In this document: piece by piece, positions 46,801 to 58,701 of the stretch
Layout of the letters: the number at the start of each line of letters is the position of its first letter
Position numbering within the stretch: the stretch's first letter is position 1
Assembly (NCBI GenBank): GCA_009193035.1
Contig: SWDT01000185.1
Location: 141,845 to 205,844, forward strand
Reading direction: 5' to 3'
Length of the DNA: 64,000 nt
Origin: Halicephalobus mephisto
Taxonomy: Eukaryota; Nematoda; Chromadorea; Rhabditida; Panagrolaimidae
Translations under genes and position numbers: made by a program
Notes under the pieces: model-generated
Database searches by the model: none
Told to the model about the DNA's origin: nothing
Seen by the model: the letters and a program-made list of their open reading frames with translations, nothing else

Positions 46801-48944
46801 GTCGAACTGAGCCAGACGTGTCAGAACTGGTTTGAGGTCTTCCAGAGCATTCGACACTTCGCATCAATGTATCTCTGATTCAGGTTCTGTTCAATGAAGC
46901 CAAAATATTCCAAAACATGCTGCGATAATCTCGCATAAACATATGCCTGGGTTAGTCCTTGTTGGATCAGATTAAAACGTTCCATAAATGGTGTGGGATC
47001 TTTTAGAACAGTCGACACTCTTCTACTACCTACATATTCCTAACTTAAGTCATATTAAACTAGACTAAGATCTTTGGAAAATAACCCAAGGACACAGAAT
47101 CCGGTGCTGATAGCTAGTGGAGAACATACCAATGGAATTGTATTTATCTCGTTCCTAGTTATATAAAGCTATGCATTATCCTTCTTATCTCTAATGATAA
47201 AGCCATATGTTACCTTCATGAGTTCTATTTACATAGAGCTAAATTGTATCATTTCTAATTACAAACTTGCGTATCGCTCTTATTACTATTTATAAAAACC
47301 TATATGTTATTTTTCTTGTTCTTAGTTATATAGTTCTCTTATCCTTCTTGTATTTATATACATCTATATTATCTTTTTTATCCTTATATATATATTATGA
47401 TTTTTATCCTTATCTTTAAACACCTATATATTGTCTTTTTTATCCTTATTTATATACATCTGTATTATCCTTTTATTCCTAATTATAAAAACTCATATAT
47501 TGTCACTTTTATTCTTAGTTCTATTATCTTTTTTATCCTTATATATCTATATTATGATTTTTATTCTTATCTTTAAACACCTATATATTGTCTTTTTTAT
47601 CCTTATTTATATACATCTGTATTATCCTTTTATTCCTAATTATAAAAACTCATATATTGTCACTTTTATTCTTAGTTCTATTATCTTTTTTATCCTTATA
47701 TATATCTATATCATGATTTTTATCCTTAACTTTAAACACCTATATATTGTCTTTTTTATTCTTATTTATATACATCTGTATTATTCTTTTATTCCTAATT
47801 ATAAAAAGGTATTTATTGTCCTTCTTGTCTTTACTTATATAGTTACACTATCTCATTTTTAAATAAAATTCTACCGTTTTTAACCTTTTTACAAAGTTAA
47901 CTTTTTTATTCCTATTTATGTAAACCTACATACTCTTTTTTGATTCTTGTTTGTGCACCATTCGTGATAATTATTCAAAAAATAAAAACTTACAACTTGT
48001 TTTGAAAGTTCTGGAACGTTTTTAGGAATCGTGGATTTTAATTTTTCTTGATTTAAATTAATTTTAGAATCTTGCTGGGGTTCTGGTTTCGGAGTACTTT
48101 GAGATCCATTGGGTTTTACAGTCGTTGATGAACTTGTTGTTGGATTTCGTAATCCTACAAAAATTAAATTAGAATTTCAAAAGTTTTATAAAAAATTTAA
48201 AAATTAAATTAAAATAATTTTACAGAAAAGTAAAATTTAAAAAAATAATATTTTATAAAAAATAAAAAAAATGATTTTATAGAAAATAAAATTTTAAAAA
48301 TAATATTTTATAATAAATAATAATTTTACAGAAAAGTAAATTCAAAAAATAAAAATTTTATAGAAAATAAAATTTTAAAAATAATTTTTTATAAAAAATA
48401 ATAATTTTATAGAAGAGTAAATTTAAAAAATAAGAAAAAATAATTTTATAGAAAATCAAATTTAAAAAATAATATTTTATAAAAAAAAATAATTTTATAG
48501 AAGAGTAAATTTAAAAAATAAAAAAAAATAATTTTATAGAAAATTAAATTTTAAAAATAAAAAAATAAAAATTTTATAGAAAATTAAATTTAAAAAAATA
48601 ATATTTTATAAAAAAATAATAATTTTATAGAACATTAAATTTAAAAAAATAATATTTTATAAGAAAAAATAATTTTATAGAACATTAAATTTTAAAATTA
48701 AGAAAAAATAATTTTATAGAAAATTAAATTTTAAAAACAATATTTTATAAAAAAAAATAATTTTATAGAACATTAAATTTAAAAAAATAATATTTTATAA
48801 GAAAAAATAATTTTACAGAAAATAAAATTTAAAAATTAATTTACCTGGAGGTTTGTAAATTTGCATGGATGGCCTCGGGTTGGTTTTCTTTTTAGGACCG
48901 GAATCGATGCCGAGAGATTCTGATTTCGGACTTTCAACAGACAT
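43854..48944 (-). CDS. MIF4G-domain translation factor (CTIF/PAIP1-like)
   Basis: Four exons, 48845-48944, 47994-48154, 45165-45713 and 43854-44063, join in phase to give 339 residues. The first 100 residues are low-complexity and Pro/Ser/Gln-rich (SLGIDSGPKKKTNPRP, QSTPKPEPQQDS). The MIF4G domain covers about 130-335: SVARLCASLLECPSG, then RVWVGFLSFVSDLYAHVG, then LECMIASLLSVGYDLERQCP, and the terminal WARKMILLLMELSASGWTLP with a final YYFG. This layout matches CTIF, PAIP1 and MIF4GD, adaptors linking mRNA 5' or 3' ends to eIF3/eIF4A. Which of these it represents is not certain; the length and terminal YY favour a CTIF-like protein. The 2.3 kb and 1.1 kb introns are packed with tandem repeats. 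The 5' two exons are duplicated in inverted orientation near 62844-64000. Confidence 0.88.
44100..44985 (-). repeat. Higher-order tandem repeat in MIF4G intron 3
   Basis: Monomers of 60-85 bp (AACTCTTCAAACTTATATCA or AACTCTTCGAAAATATATTA plus an AAAATAAAAA tail) are arranged in a larger unit of about 272 bp. The distinctive AAGTTTTAACTCTTCGAAAA recurs at about 44400, 44672 and 44947. Confidence 0.8.
45780..47060. repeat. Degenerate repeat in MIF4G intron 2
   Basis: Loosely repeated units of 90-130 bp containing TTCAGGTCTTGTTGA, GAGACCTTCCA.AACAT and CAACAATGTA-like words, strongly diverged. One minus-strand frame (46821-47018) is open but has no family match. Confidence 0.5.
47330..47880 (+). 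repeat. Tandem repeat with 181-bp higher-order unit in MIF4G intron 2
   Basis: TTATCCTTATTTATATACAT, then TTTTATTCCTAATTATAAAA and TTCTTAGTTCTATTATC are repeated three times at about 181-bp spacing. The plus strand is open for 143 codons of Phe/Ile/Leu/Tyr-rich peptide, a by-product of the composition. Confidence 0.7.
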
Positions 48945-48954
48945 TTTTTAATTT

Positions 48955-50115
48955 TTAAATAAAAATCAGATCGATTTTTGACCCGACTTTACTAATTATA
49001 TTTTTCGTTATTTAACGACTCGCGCTGTTTTAAAATCTTTAGTTCATTGAGGAAATCGGCTCAAACAGAAAACAAGGGAATAATCGTCGACGACTTGTCC
49101 TGTCAGTGAACAAACATTGGACGCATTCTGCAAAATTCGATCGATGGGCCTCCCGGCGACCAGCTGCTGTTAAACACCCGCTTTGAACAATCACATTTAT
49201 AAAAATCAAAAATGGATGTTTTCAATTTCCTCCTGACACGAAAATTTTGGAATTTTTGAATGAGTTAGAAATCAAACAAAAATTGGTTATTTTTTACTTA
49301 ATTTCATCAATATAATTTTTAAGATCATCAGATATAAAAATCAAAAATGATTATTTTTTACTTAATTTCATCAATATAAATTTTAAAATTATCAAATATA
49401 AAAATCAAAAATGGATGTTTTCAATTTTCTCCTGACACGAAAATTTTGGAATTTTTGAATGAGTTAGAAATCAAACAAAAATTGGTTATTTTTTACTTAA
49501 TTTCATCAATATAAATTTTAGGATTATCAAATATAAAAATCAAAAATGGATGTTTTCAATTTTCTCCTGACACGAAAATTTTGGATTTTTTAATGATTTC
49601 GAAATCAAATTTTTATAAAAATTGATTATTTTTTACTTAATTTCATCAATATAAATTTTAAAATTATCAAATATAAAAATCAAAATAATTATTTTCAATT
49701 TTCTCCCGACACGAAAATTTTGGATTTTTTGAATGATTTCGAAATCAAATTTTTATAAAAAATAAACATTTTTTACTAAATTTCATCAATATAAATATTC
49801 AAATTTTTTCAAAAAACTAATATTTATTTTTGATTTTCATACTTGATTTTTTTTTACAAAATTTTTAAAAAAATTTTTAAATATTTCAAAAAAATCCTTA
49901 TTTCAAAATCTATTGTTTAAAAAAATTAAAAATTATTTTTTACGAAATATTTCTAACAAAAATTTTTTAAAATTCCTGATTTCAAAATCCATTATTTAAA
50001 AATTTCAAATTTCAAAAAATTCAATAAAATTAAACTTTTAAAATTTCCACTTTAATTCATTCAAAATCGAAACTGATCAATTTTATCACCATGTCCAAAT
50101 TTAAAAAAACCACAT
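48955..50115. repeat. MIF4G promoter region and tandem array of about 130-bp units
   Basis: 48955-49190 is less AT-rich, is upstream of the MIF4G start and is conserved in both palindrome arms, so it probably holds the promoter. 49200-49800 contains about five units with ATGGATGTTTTCAATTTTCT, CTGACACGAAAATTTTGGAA and TTACTTAATTTCATCAATAT. The rest, up to the spastin stop, is AT-rich without features. Confidence 0.65.
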
Positions 50116-52240
50116 TTAACATTGAACTTGTGCAAAATCTCTCGCAAATTCCAAAAGTTTTTGTTGATTATTCATCGATGTTGAAGGTTTCACAACTTCC
50201 ATAGCTTTCACAAGATCCTCATACTGAATTGGTCTAATACTCCTTTCAGATGCCTTTTGAAGTTGACTTCTGCTTAATCCTCTAATCGGTCCCATTGCTG
50301 CTTCTTTACATAAAGCCGTCAAATCAGAAAACGAATATCCATTAGTTTTTTCTGCTATTATTCTTAATTGAGAATTCGTTAATTTCTGACTTGTTTTTGA
50401 AATTTCAAAATTTTTTATTATTGATTTTTCTCTTGCTTGAACATTAGGCAAATCAATAAAAATCCTTCTTGGAAATCTCCTCAAAACACCATCATCCAGA
50501 TCAAATGGCCTATTCGTAGCACCTAAAACCAGTACTTTATCGTCTGAATTAGAACTAACACCATCAAATTGAAGCAAAAATTCCGTTTTAACTCTTCTTG
50601 AAGCTCCATTTTCATCTTCCCCTCTGGCACATAACATTGAATCAACTTCATCGATAAATATAATTGATGGTTGTTTAGATCTAGCTATTTTAAAAAGTTC
50701 TCTCATCATTTTTTCTCCTTCACCAACCCATTTAGACATAATAGTAGCTGCTGAAATGTTGAAAAATGTACACTGAGCTTCATTAGCCACTGCTTTAGCC
50801 TAAAATAAGCTATTTAAAAAATAATTTTATAAAAATTAACAAACCAGCATAGTTTTTCCGTTACCAGGAGATCCAAATAATAAAATACCCTTAACTGGAG
50901 CTCTTAAACCTCTGAATAAATTAGGATTCAATGCAGGCAAAATTACAGATTCATCTAGGGCTTGTTTTGCGGCGTCATTACCGACAATGTCAGAAAGCTT
51001 CACTGAGGTCGAGTCAACAATGCATCCAAGAATTTCCTGTTCTGCTTGAGATGTCCACAATGCGGCTAATCCAGTTTTCTTTGCTGATGTCTGAAATATT
51101 ATAAAAAATAAAAATAAACATTGTTACGAAATTACATCGAAGCAAGTTATCAGAAATTTCCAGAATCCCGGGTTTTAGATGTTTAAAAATTTAAAAGATA
51201 TTCTTGAAGTTCCTGCTGAATTTTGGAAAGTCCTAGAAACTACACATAGATTTTAGAAAATCTCCAGAAACTTCTAGTGGATTCTGGAAAGTCTTAGTTT
51301 TTTAAAGAATTCTGAAAAATTCCTAGTAAATTTTCGCAAAATTCCGAAAAGTTATGATTCTGGAAGCTTCTAGAAGCATTTCCTGAATTCTGAAAAATCT
51401 TAGAAGCTTTACTAGGGTTCTGGAAGCTTCTAAATAATAATTCCATGGTCAGAAAGCTTCCAAAAAATTCTAGAAGCTTCCAGAATCCCAGTTTAACATA
51501 AAAACTAAAGCTAGAAAAGCACAAACAGAAGGTTTCGGCGACACACAGGTTGGAACTACTTGACTCACAGTAGTAGTAGTAATAGATTCTTGTCGAGGAT
51601 ACACCAAATCATAAATAACCCGATACCGATCCTGAGCTCCGGAAATGTGGGTCTTCATGGCTCTTACTTTCTTCTCAAGTTCCTGACCATGACCTACTGG
51701 AACCGCCTTCGGCACACATCGTAATCCTTTTTGGAATTCTTCAATGGCTTTGTTGTACAATTTCAACGCTTCTTTCTTCTTATCCGGAGCTAAAACAAAT
51801 GAGTAAATGAGAATCTGTGTATAAAAAGTAAAATATTATACAAAAAGGTTGAACATATATGGAAAATAAGAATTTGTGTATAAAAAGTAAAAATCCATAT
51901 ATGAAAAAATAAAAAATCATATATGAAGAATAAGAATTCACGTATAAAATTAAAAATCGTATATGAAAATTAAAAATTATGTAGGAAAAATTAAAAACCA
52001 TATATGAAAATTAAAAATTATGTAGAAAAAACTATAAACTATATATGAAAATTAAAAATTATGTGTGAAAAAATAAAAACCATATATGAAAATTAAAAAT
52101 TATGTGTAAAAAACAAACTTGCCCGAAAATTTCTCATCGATATCCAAAGCTTGAGAAAGTATTCTTGTCCCTTCTTCGTAAGCATTATTGAACATTTTTA
52201 ATCGTTTTCTATCGTATTCAGTAACCACCGAAACCGCCAT
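50116..52240 (-). CDS. spas-1: Spastin-type microtubule-severing AAA ATPase
   Basis: Four exons, 52123-52240, 51569-51789, 50845-51090 and 50116-50799, encode 422 residues. The N-terminal MIT domain (about 8-100: [20 protein letters not shown], then [15 protein letters not shown]) precedes a short linker and the AAA domain. Walker A is GSPGNGKT (about 186-193), with Ser in place of the usual Pro. The pore loop is [10 protein letters not shown] (216-225), Walker B IIFIDE (241-246), then [10 protein letters not shown] and the arginine stretch VLRRFPRR. The C-terminal helix ends DFAQVQC. Spastins form hexamers that sever microtubules by pulling tubulin tails. No N-terminal membrane hairpin is encoded. 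The first intron has a GC donor (TCGG|GCAAGT), which is the only choice keeping the frame. TTTTCCAG lies 4 bases before the ATG, a candidate trans-splice acceptor. A second, frame-broken copy lies at 59569-61683. Confidence 0.93.
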
Positions 52241-52244
52241 CTGT

Positions 52245-53111
52245 CTGGAAAAAAATGAATCATAATTTCGAAACATATTTCGCAACAAAAATAAATAAAT
52301 GTCCATTAAAATCAAAGAAACTCACGGATTATCGATGGAAATTTCAGATGATGTCAAGAATACAGAAATTAGATAAGAAAAAAAGAATCAATTTCAGCTG
52401 TTTTGTGGTCAGTCTGGCGCTCGACTTTCGCGAGCTCCCTTTGTTTTTTCACAAAAAGAACACAACGCCAAACATGCAGATGTTGATTTTTTTCAATTTG
52501 GCAAAATAGAACAAAACGCCAAAAATATTTTTTTATTTGGCAGAAGGGACATATGACTAAAAATATTTATTTTTTTTAAATTTAATATAAAAAACGGAAC
52601 ACCAAAGATATTCACATTTTTATTGACGTAAAGGACGAAACGCCAAATATGTTGATTTTTTGAATTTAGTGGAATAGAACACAACGCCAAAAATACATGT
52701 TTTTTAATTTTTTTATTTCTTTTATTTTTTTATTTTTTTTATTTTTTTATTTTTTTTAAGTTACTAAAATTTCCATAATCAGTCAAGTCCATTGTAAAAC
52801 CTTCAAAAGAAGCAACAAGTGACCAGCCAGGGAGTTGTAAAAATAGTTAAATTCGGGTTTTTCCGGAAAAACACGAACAAAAAGCAAAAATTCGTCCAAT
52901 TATTCGATTAAAAAAATCGTTTTTAACTAAAATAGCAAAATAATGGATAATAAAGTTTATTTCCGATTGCGTGTTTTTGTTTAATTTTCTTTTTTGCATC
53001 TGCGCGAAACAATGGGCCAGATTTGCCTCGATTAAAATTGTCCTTCGAGACTGTCATAGTTTATCGAAGAATTTCCAAGATCATAAAAGTCTTCCAAAAT
53101 GAGCAAGACCT
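52245..53111. other. Spacer upstream of spastin
   Basis: 52440-52700 holds four or five loose repeats with AACACAACGCCAAA(C/A)AT words (AGAACA.AACGCCAAA). 52700-52760 is a TTTTTATT run. 52790-53110 is more complex, with no gene resolved, although it is well conserved in the other arm. Confidence 0.5.
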
Positions 53112-54244
53112 CTAAAACTGTTTAAAACTGGCAGCAGCTGACGGCACTTGAGATTCTTCTTTTTCTGAAAATGGCGATGGAGTCAGTGGACCGGGACACT
53201 GGTCATTCGAGTGACAATAATCACTCAACACATGTTCATAATTAGCTCTGCAATGAATCCTTTTTTTTTCATTTATTAATTTTAAAATTTTTTAAAATTT
53301 TATCATTTAAATTTTAAATTTTTTTATTTTTTTTTCATTTATTAATTTTAAAATTTTATCTTTTATCTTTTAAATTTTAAATTTTTTTATTTTTTTTAAT
53401 CTATTAATTTTTAAATTTTTAAAAATTTTATCATTTAAATTTTAAATGTTTTTATTTTTTTTTCATTTATTAATTTTAAAATTTTATTATTTAAATTTTA
53501 AATTTTTTTATTTTTTTTTTCATTTATTAATTTTAATTTTTTAATTTTTTAATTTTTTTAAATTTTTTTCATTTATAAATTTTGATTTTCGAACTTTTGG
53601 TCTCGAGTGGAAATTTGCATCAATTTAATTTTTTTTAAATTTTTGGTCTCGAATGAAAATTTTTGTCAATTTAATTTTTTTTTAATTTTCGAATTTTTGG
53701 TCTCGGGGAGAAAGTTACACCGATTCAAGTTTTTTCGGATTTTTATTGTGTACATTTTCGCTTTTTTAATGTGATTTTGAAATTCATAAAGAAGCAAAAA
53801 TTAGGGACTCATTGTTTCTTCTTTTAACTCGGTCCTTCGAAAACGAGGGATTACTCAATTTACCGTGGGAATCTCCGGAATCGCATTATCTCCCATCCTG
53901 GACAAATTCGATTTTTTTATTTTTATTTTTTTTAAAAATTACAAAATTCATTTTTTTTTAAAATTATAAAATTTATTTTTTACAAATTTGGCGATAACTA
54001 ACAATTGGCTTAAACGGTCAAAGTTGAACCAGATCGGGTTTACCCGATTTTTCAAGAGGTTTTCGGTCTTCTCTCCCGCCTACAGTACTCCCCACAAGTT
54101 GGCCAAACAAAGGATTGTCGCACTTTTGAACCACTTTTGCTTCTGAAATATAATTTCCCTCTCTGATTTTGAGAACTGGTAAATAAACTTCTGTAAGGAT
54201 AATTTGGGTATCATTCGCGGCGGGACCAAACTTTCGAATAAATC
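53112..54244 (-). CDS. 3' exons of an unidentified gene
   Basis: Three exons agree in phase: 54044-54244 (acceptor TTTTTTAG, donor TCGG|GTAAAC), 53864-53897 (34 bp, acceptor TTTGTCCAG, donor CACG|GTAAAT) and 53112-53247 (acceptor CATTGCAG, stop TAG). The joined peptide reads FIRKFGPAANDTQIILTEVY...KIREGNYISEAKVV, then CDNPLFGQLVGSTVGGRED, then a Trp/Arg-rich join WEIMRFRRFPR, and ANYEHVLSDYCHSNDQCPGP ending in SAAASFKQF. I do not recognise the family. Exon 1 is preceded by duplicated copies of its own 5' end. The upstream exons were not found; they may have been lost at the palindrome centre. The gene is on the same strand as spastin, about 870 bp upstream. Confidence 0.6.
53270..53580. repeat. 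T-rich tandem repeat in an intron of the unidentified gene
   Basis: Five copies of TTTTTTTCATTTATTAATTT followed by TAAAATTTT.ATCATTTAAA in units of 55-75 bp. The following 53600-53740 has three copies with TTTTTGGTCTCGA. Confidence 0.7.
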
Positions 54245-54705
54245 CTAAAAAATCGATTTTTATAAACTTTGGTCTCAACACGAATTATTTTAAATTTATT
54301 TGGTTATAAATTTGATAGTTCTTTGATCTACAGTAAGCGAACCTGTAATCAAAAAAGAAATTAAACATTTTTCGCGGCGGGACCAAACTTTCGAATAAAT
54401 CCTAAAAAATCAATTTTTTATAAACTTTAATCTCAACACGAATTATTTTAAATTAATAGTTCTTTGATCTACAGTAAGCGAAACCGTAATCAAAAAAGAA
54501 ATTAAACATTTTTCGCGGCGGGACCAAACTTTCGAATAAATCCTAAAAAATCGATTTTTTATAAACTTTAGTTTCAACACGAATTATTTTAAATTTTTTT
54601 GGTTACAAATTTGATAGTTCTTTGATCTACAGTAAGCGAAACCGTAATCAAAAAAGTAATTAAACATTGTTCGCGGTGAGATCAAGACTTTGAAAAAATT
54701 TTTAA
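54215..54705 (-). repeat. Tandem copies of an exon start and its splice acceptor
   Basis: Upstream of exon 54044-54244, the sequence TTTTTTAGGATTTATTCGAA plus AGTTTGGTCCCGCCGCGAA recurs with about 140-155 bp spacing (exon copy at 54244, further copies ending at about 54400 and 54540, and a diverged one near 54690). Between copies lie ATCTACAGTAAGCGAA and AACACGAATTATTTTAAA blocks. Each copy thus carries a ready splice acceptor and about 28 bases of exon. Confidence 0.75.
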
Positions 54706-54959
54706 ATTTAAAATTTCCGAAATTCATTGATCTTGCTGCGAATAATCTTTAATTCTATATTTTTAATTGTATGTTCTATTTTGAAACTGTCGTCAATATT
54801 CAAAGTTTTTACAACAAGACAATCTCCAGAAAAGGCGATTTAGAATTTCGGATTCCAGATGAGATGGCAAAACCCATTCAATTTTATTCAAAAAAAAATC
54901 AAATTTGCACCTTTATGTTCGATTTCCTCAGGATGACATCCCAGTGTTTCCATTTATTA

Positions 54960-56745
54960 AAATGATAGTCAAAATTTAATTTAAAAAATTAACTTTTCGT
55001 CCAGGACCCGATTTGACAAATTCTTAAAAAAAAAAAAAAAAAAATTTTCTAAATTTTAAATTTTATTAAAAATTTTTTGAAGAAATTTGTCAAATTAGGG
55101 TCCTAAGACGAGAAAACCTTTGGTTTTAAAAGATGACTGTAATCCATTTTATTAAAATGATAGTCAAAATTTTAATTTTAAACAATTTAACTTTGCGTCC
55201 CAGACCCGATTTGACAAATTTCTTCAAAAAAGTAATTTTTTCAATAAAATTAAAAATTTAAAAAAAAATTTTTTGAAGAAATTTGTTCAAATCGAGTCCT
55301 AAGACGAAAACTTTGATTTTAAAAAAAAAAGGGTTTACTGTATTTATTTCATAAAAATTTATAGTTTAAATTTTAATTTTAAAAAATTTAAACTTTTCTT
55401 TCAGACCCAATTGACAAATTCTTCAAAAAACATTTTTTCCAAAATGACATATTTTAAAAATTTAAAACTATTATAAAAAGATAAATAAAAAGTTGATTCT
55501 TCAATAAACATTAAATTTGAAAAAGTGTTTTTTGAAGAAATTTGTTCCAAATCGGGTCCTGAAAAAGAAAAGTTAAATTTAATAAAATAGTTACAGAATT
55601 TTAAAATCAAAGTTTTTTTCGTCTTAGGACCTGATTGACAAATTTTCTTCAAAAAACAATTTTTTTAATTAATTTAATAAAAATTTTTTTGAAAGAAAAT
55701 TTGTCAACAGAGTCCTAAAGACGAAAACTTTAAATTTTAAAGTTACTAATCTATGATTTATTAAGATTTATATGATTAAGATTAAGTAATTTTTAAAATA
55801 AATTTTTCGTTTTAGGACCCGATTTGACAAATTTCTTCAAAAAAAATTTTTATTTATTTAATAAAAATTTTTTGAAGAAATTTGCAAATCGGGTCCTTAA
55901 AGAAAATAAATTTAATAATATTTTAAAAAGTACTGTAACTCCATTTCATAAAACTTAATAATCAAAATTTAATTTAAAATTTAAATTTTTCTTTTCAGGA
56001 CCCGATTTGACAAATTCTTTAAAAAACATTTTTTTAATTTTAAATTTTAATAAAAATTTTTTTTGAAAAAATTTGTCAAATCAGTCCTAAGACGAAAAAC
56101 TTTGATTTTAAAAAATTACTGTAATCTATTTTATTAAAATTTAAACTTTTCTTTTCAGGACCCGATTTGACAAATTTCTTCAAAAAACACTTTTTTCAAA
56201 ATTTAATGTTTATTGAAGAATCAACTTTTTATTTATTTTTTATAATAGTTTATAAATTTTCAAAATATGCATTTTGGAAAAAAATGTTTTTTGAAGAAAT
56301 TTGTCAAATTGGGTCCTGAAAAGAAAAGTTTAAATTTTTAAATTAAATTTAAACTATAAATTTTTATGAAATAATTACAGTAACCTTTAAAATCAAAGTT
56401 TTTCGTCTTAGGACTCGATTTGACAAATTTCTTCAAAAAATTTTTTTAAATTTTTAATTTTATTGAAAAAATTACTTTTTTGAAGAAATTGTCAAATCGG
56501 GTCCGGGACGAAAAGTTTAAATTTTTTAAAATTAAATTTTGACTATCAATTTTAATAAAATGGATTACAGTAATCTTTTAAAACCAAAGTTTTTCGTCTT
56601 AGGACCTAATTTGACAAATTTCTTCAAAAAATTTTTAATAAAATTTAAAATTTAGAAAATTTTTTTGAAGAAATTTGTCAAATCGGGTCCTGGGACGAAA
56701 AGTTTAAATTTTTTAAATTAAATTTTGACTATCAATTTTAATAAA
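54960..56745. repeat. Array of about nine tandem hairpins at the palindrome centre
   Basis: Each unit has the stem GGACCCGATTTGACAAATTT plus CTTCAAAAAA, a short AT loop, and the inverted stem TTTTTTGAAGAAATTTGTCA plus AATCGGGTCC. Units are joined by AAGACGAAAA.TTTTAAAT and CATTTTATTAAAATGATAGT spacers. Units lie at about 55010, 55200, 55400, 55620, 55815 (the apex), 55995, 56155, 56405 and 56605. Unit copies differ by many single-base indels, more than in the outer arms. Confidence 0.85.
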
Positions 56746-57575
56746 ATGGAACACTGGAGGTCATCCTGAGGAAAACGAACAATAAGGTGCAAATTTGATT
56801 TTTTTTGAATAAAATTGATGGGTTTGCCATCTCAGCTGGAATCCGAAATTCTAATCGCCTTTCTGGAGATTGTCTTTGTAAAAACTTTGAATATTGACGA
56901 CAGTTTCAAAAATAGGAAATACATTCAAAAAATATAGAATTAAAGATTATTCGCAGCAAGATCAATGAATTTCGGAAATTTTAAATTTAAAAATTTTTTC
57001 AGTCTTGATCCCACCGCGAACAATGTTTAATTACTTTTTGATTACGGTTCGCTTACTGTAGATCAAAGAACTATCAAATTTTAACCGAAAAAATTTAAAA
57101 TATTTGTGTTGAGACCAAAGTTATAAAAATCGATTTTTTAGGATTTATTCGAAAGTTTGTCCCGCCGCGAACAATGTTTAATTTCTTCTTTGATTACGGT
57201 TTCGCTTACTGTAGATCAAAGAACTATTAATTTAAAATAAATCGTGTTGAGATTAAAGTTTATAAAAAATGATTTTTTAGGATTTATTCGAAAGTTTGGT
57301 CCCGCCGCGAACAATGTTTAATTTCTTCTTTGATTACGGTTCGCTTACTGTAGATCAAAGAACTATTAATTTAAAATAATTCGTGTTGAGATTAAAGTTA
57401 TAAAAAATTGATTTTTTAGGATTTATTCGAAAGTTTGGTCCCGCCGCGAACAATGTTTAATTTCTCTTGATTACGGTTTCGCTTACTGTAGATCAAAGAA
57501 CTATCAAATTTGTAACCAAATAAATTTAAAATAATTCGTGTTGAGACCAAAGTTTATAAAAAATCGATTTTTTAG

Positions 57576-58701
57576 GATTTATTCGAAAGTTTGGTCCCGC
57601 CGCGAATGATACCCAAATTATCCTTACAGAAGTTTATTTACCAGTTCTTAAAATCAGAGAGGGAAATTATATTTCAGAAGCAAAAGTGGTTCAAAAGTGC
57701 GACAATCCTTTGTTTGGCCAACTTGTGGGGAGTACTGTAGGCGGGAGAGAAGACCGAAAACCTCTGAAAAATCGGGTAAACCCGATCTGGTTCAACTTTG
57801 ACCGTTTAAGCCAATTGTTAGTTATCGCCAAATTTGTAAAAAATAAATTTTATAATTTTAAAAAAAAATGAATTTTGTAATTTTTAAAAAAATAAAAATA
57901 AAAAAATCGAATTTGTCCAGGATGGGAGATAATGCGATTCCGGAGATTCCCACGGTAAATTGAGTAATCCCTCGTTTTCGAAGGACCGAGTAAAAGAAGA
58001 AACAATGAGTCCCTAATTTTTGCTTCTTTATGAATTTCAAAATCACATTAAAAAAGCGAAAATGTACACAATAAAAATCCGAAAAAACTTGAATCGGTGT
58101 AACTTTCTCCCCGAGACCAAAAATTCGAAAATTAAAAAAAAATTAAATTGACAAAAATTTTCATTCGAGACCAAAAATTTAAAAAAAAATTAAATTGAGC
58201 AAATTTCCACTCGAGACCAAAAGTTCGAAAATCAAAATTTATAAATGAAAAAAATTAAAAAAATTAAAAAATATAAAAAATTAAAATTAATAAATGAAAA
58301 AAAAAATAAAAAAATTTAAAATTTAAATAATAAAATTTTAAAATTAATAAATGAAAAAAAAATAAAAACATTTAAAATTTAAATGATAAAATTTTAAAAA
58401 TTTAAAAATTAATAGATTAAAAAAAATAAAAAAATTTAAAATTAAAAGATAAAAGATAAAATTTTAAAATTAATAAATGAAAAAAAAATAAAAAAATTTA
58501 AAATTTAAATGATAAAATTTTAAAAAATTTTAAAATTAATAAATGAAAAAAAAGGATTCATTGCAGAGCTAATTATGAACATGTGTTGAGTGATTATTGT
58601 CACTCGAATGACCAGTGTCCCGGTCCACTGACTCCATCGCCATTTTCAGAAAAAGAAGAATCTCAAGTGCCGTCAGCTGCTGCCAGTTTAAACAGTTTTA
58701 G
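57576..58701 (+). pseudogene. Inverted second copy of the unidentified gene's 3' exons
   Basis: Exon equivalents are 57576-57775, 57921-57954 and 58567-58701. The first lacks one T (CCTCTGAAA against CCTCTTGAAA) and the last lacks one T before the stop, so the frame and terminator seen in the left arm are lost. Splice sites are conserved. This is either a decayed duplicate or unpolished sequence. Confidence 0.6.

Noticed and set aside
47431..47862. 143-codon hydrophobic plus-strand frame as a transmembrane protein
   Set aside because: Lies in a tandem repeat inside a MIF4G intron; the hydrophobic composition follows from T-rich repeats.
54771..54965. Plus-strand 64-codon frame (GDLEFRIPDEMAKP...) as a gene
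   Set aside because: Three frames on the two strands are comparably open here, the mirror copy at 56.8 kb does not preserve any of them, and no splice sites fit. Left unassigned.
57686..57871. Extended frame NPIWFNFDRLSQ... in the right-arm copy as the true protein end
   Set aside because: It arises from one missing T relative to the left arm. The left-arm sequence gives a proper donor and a phase that matches the next two exons.
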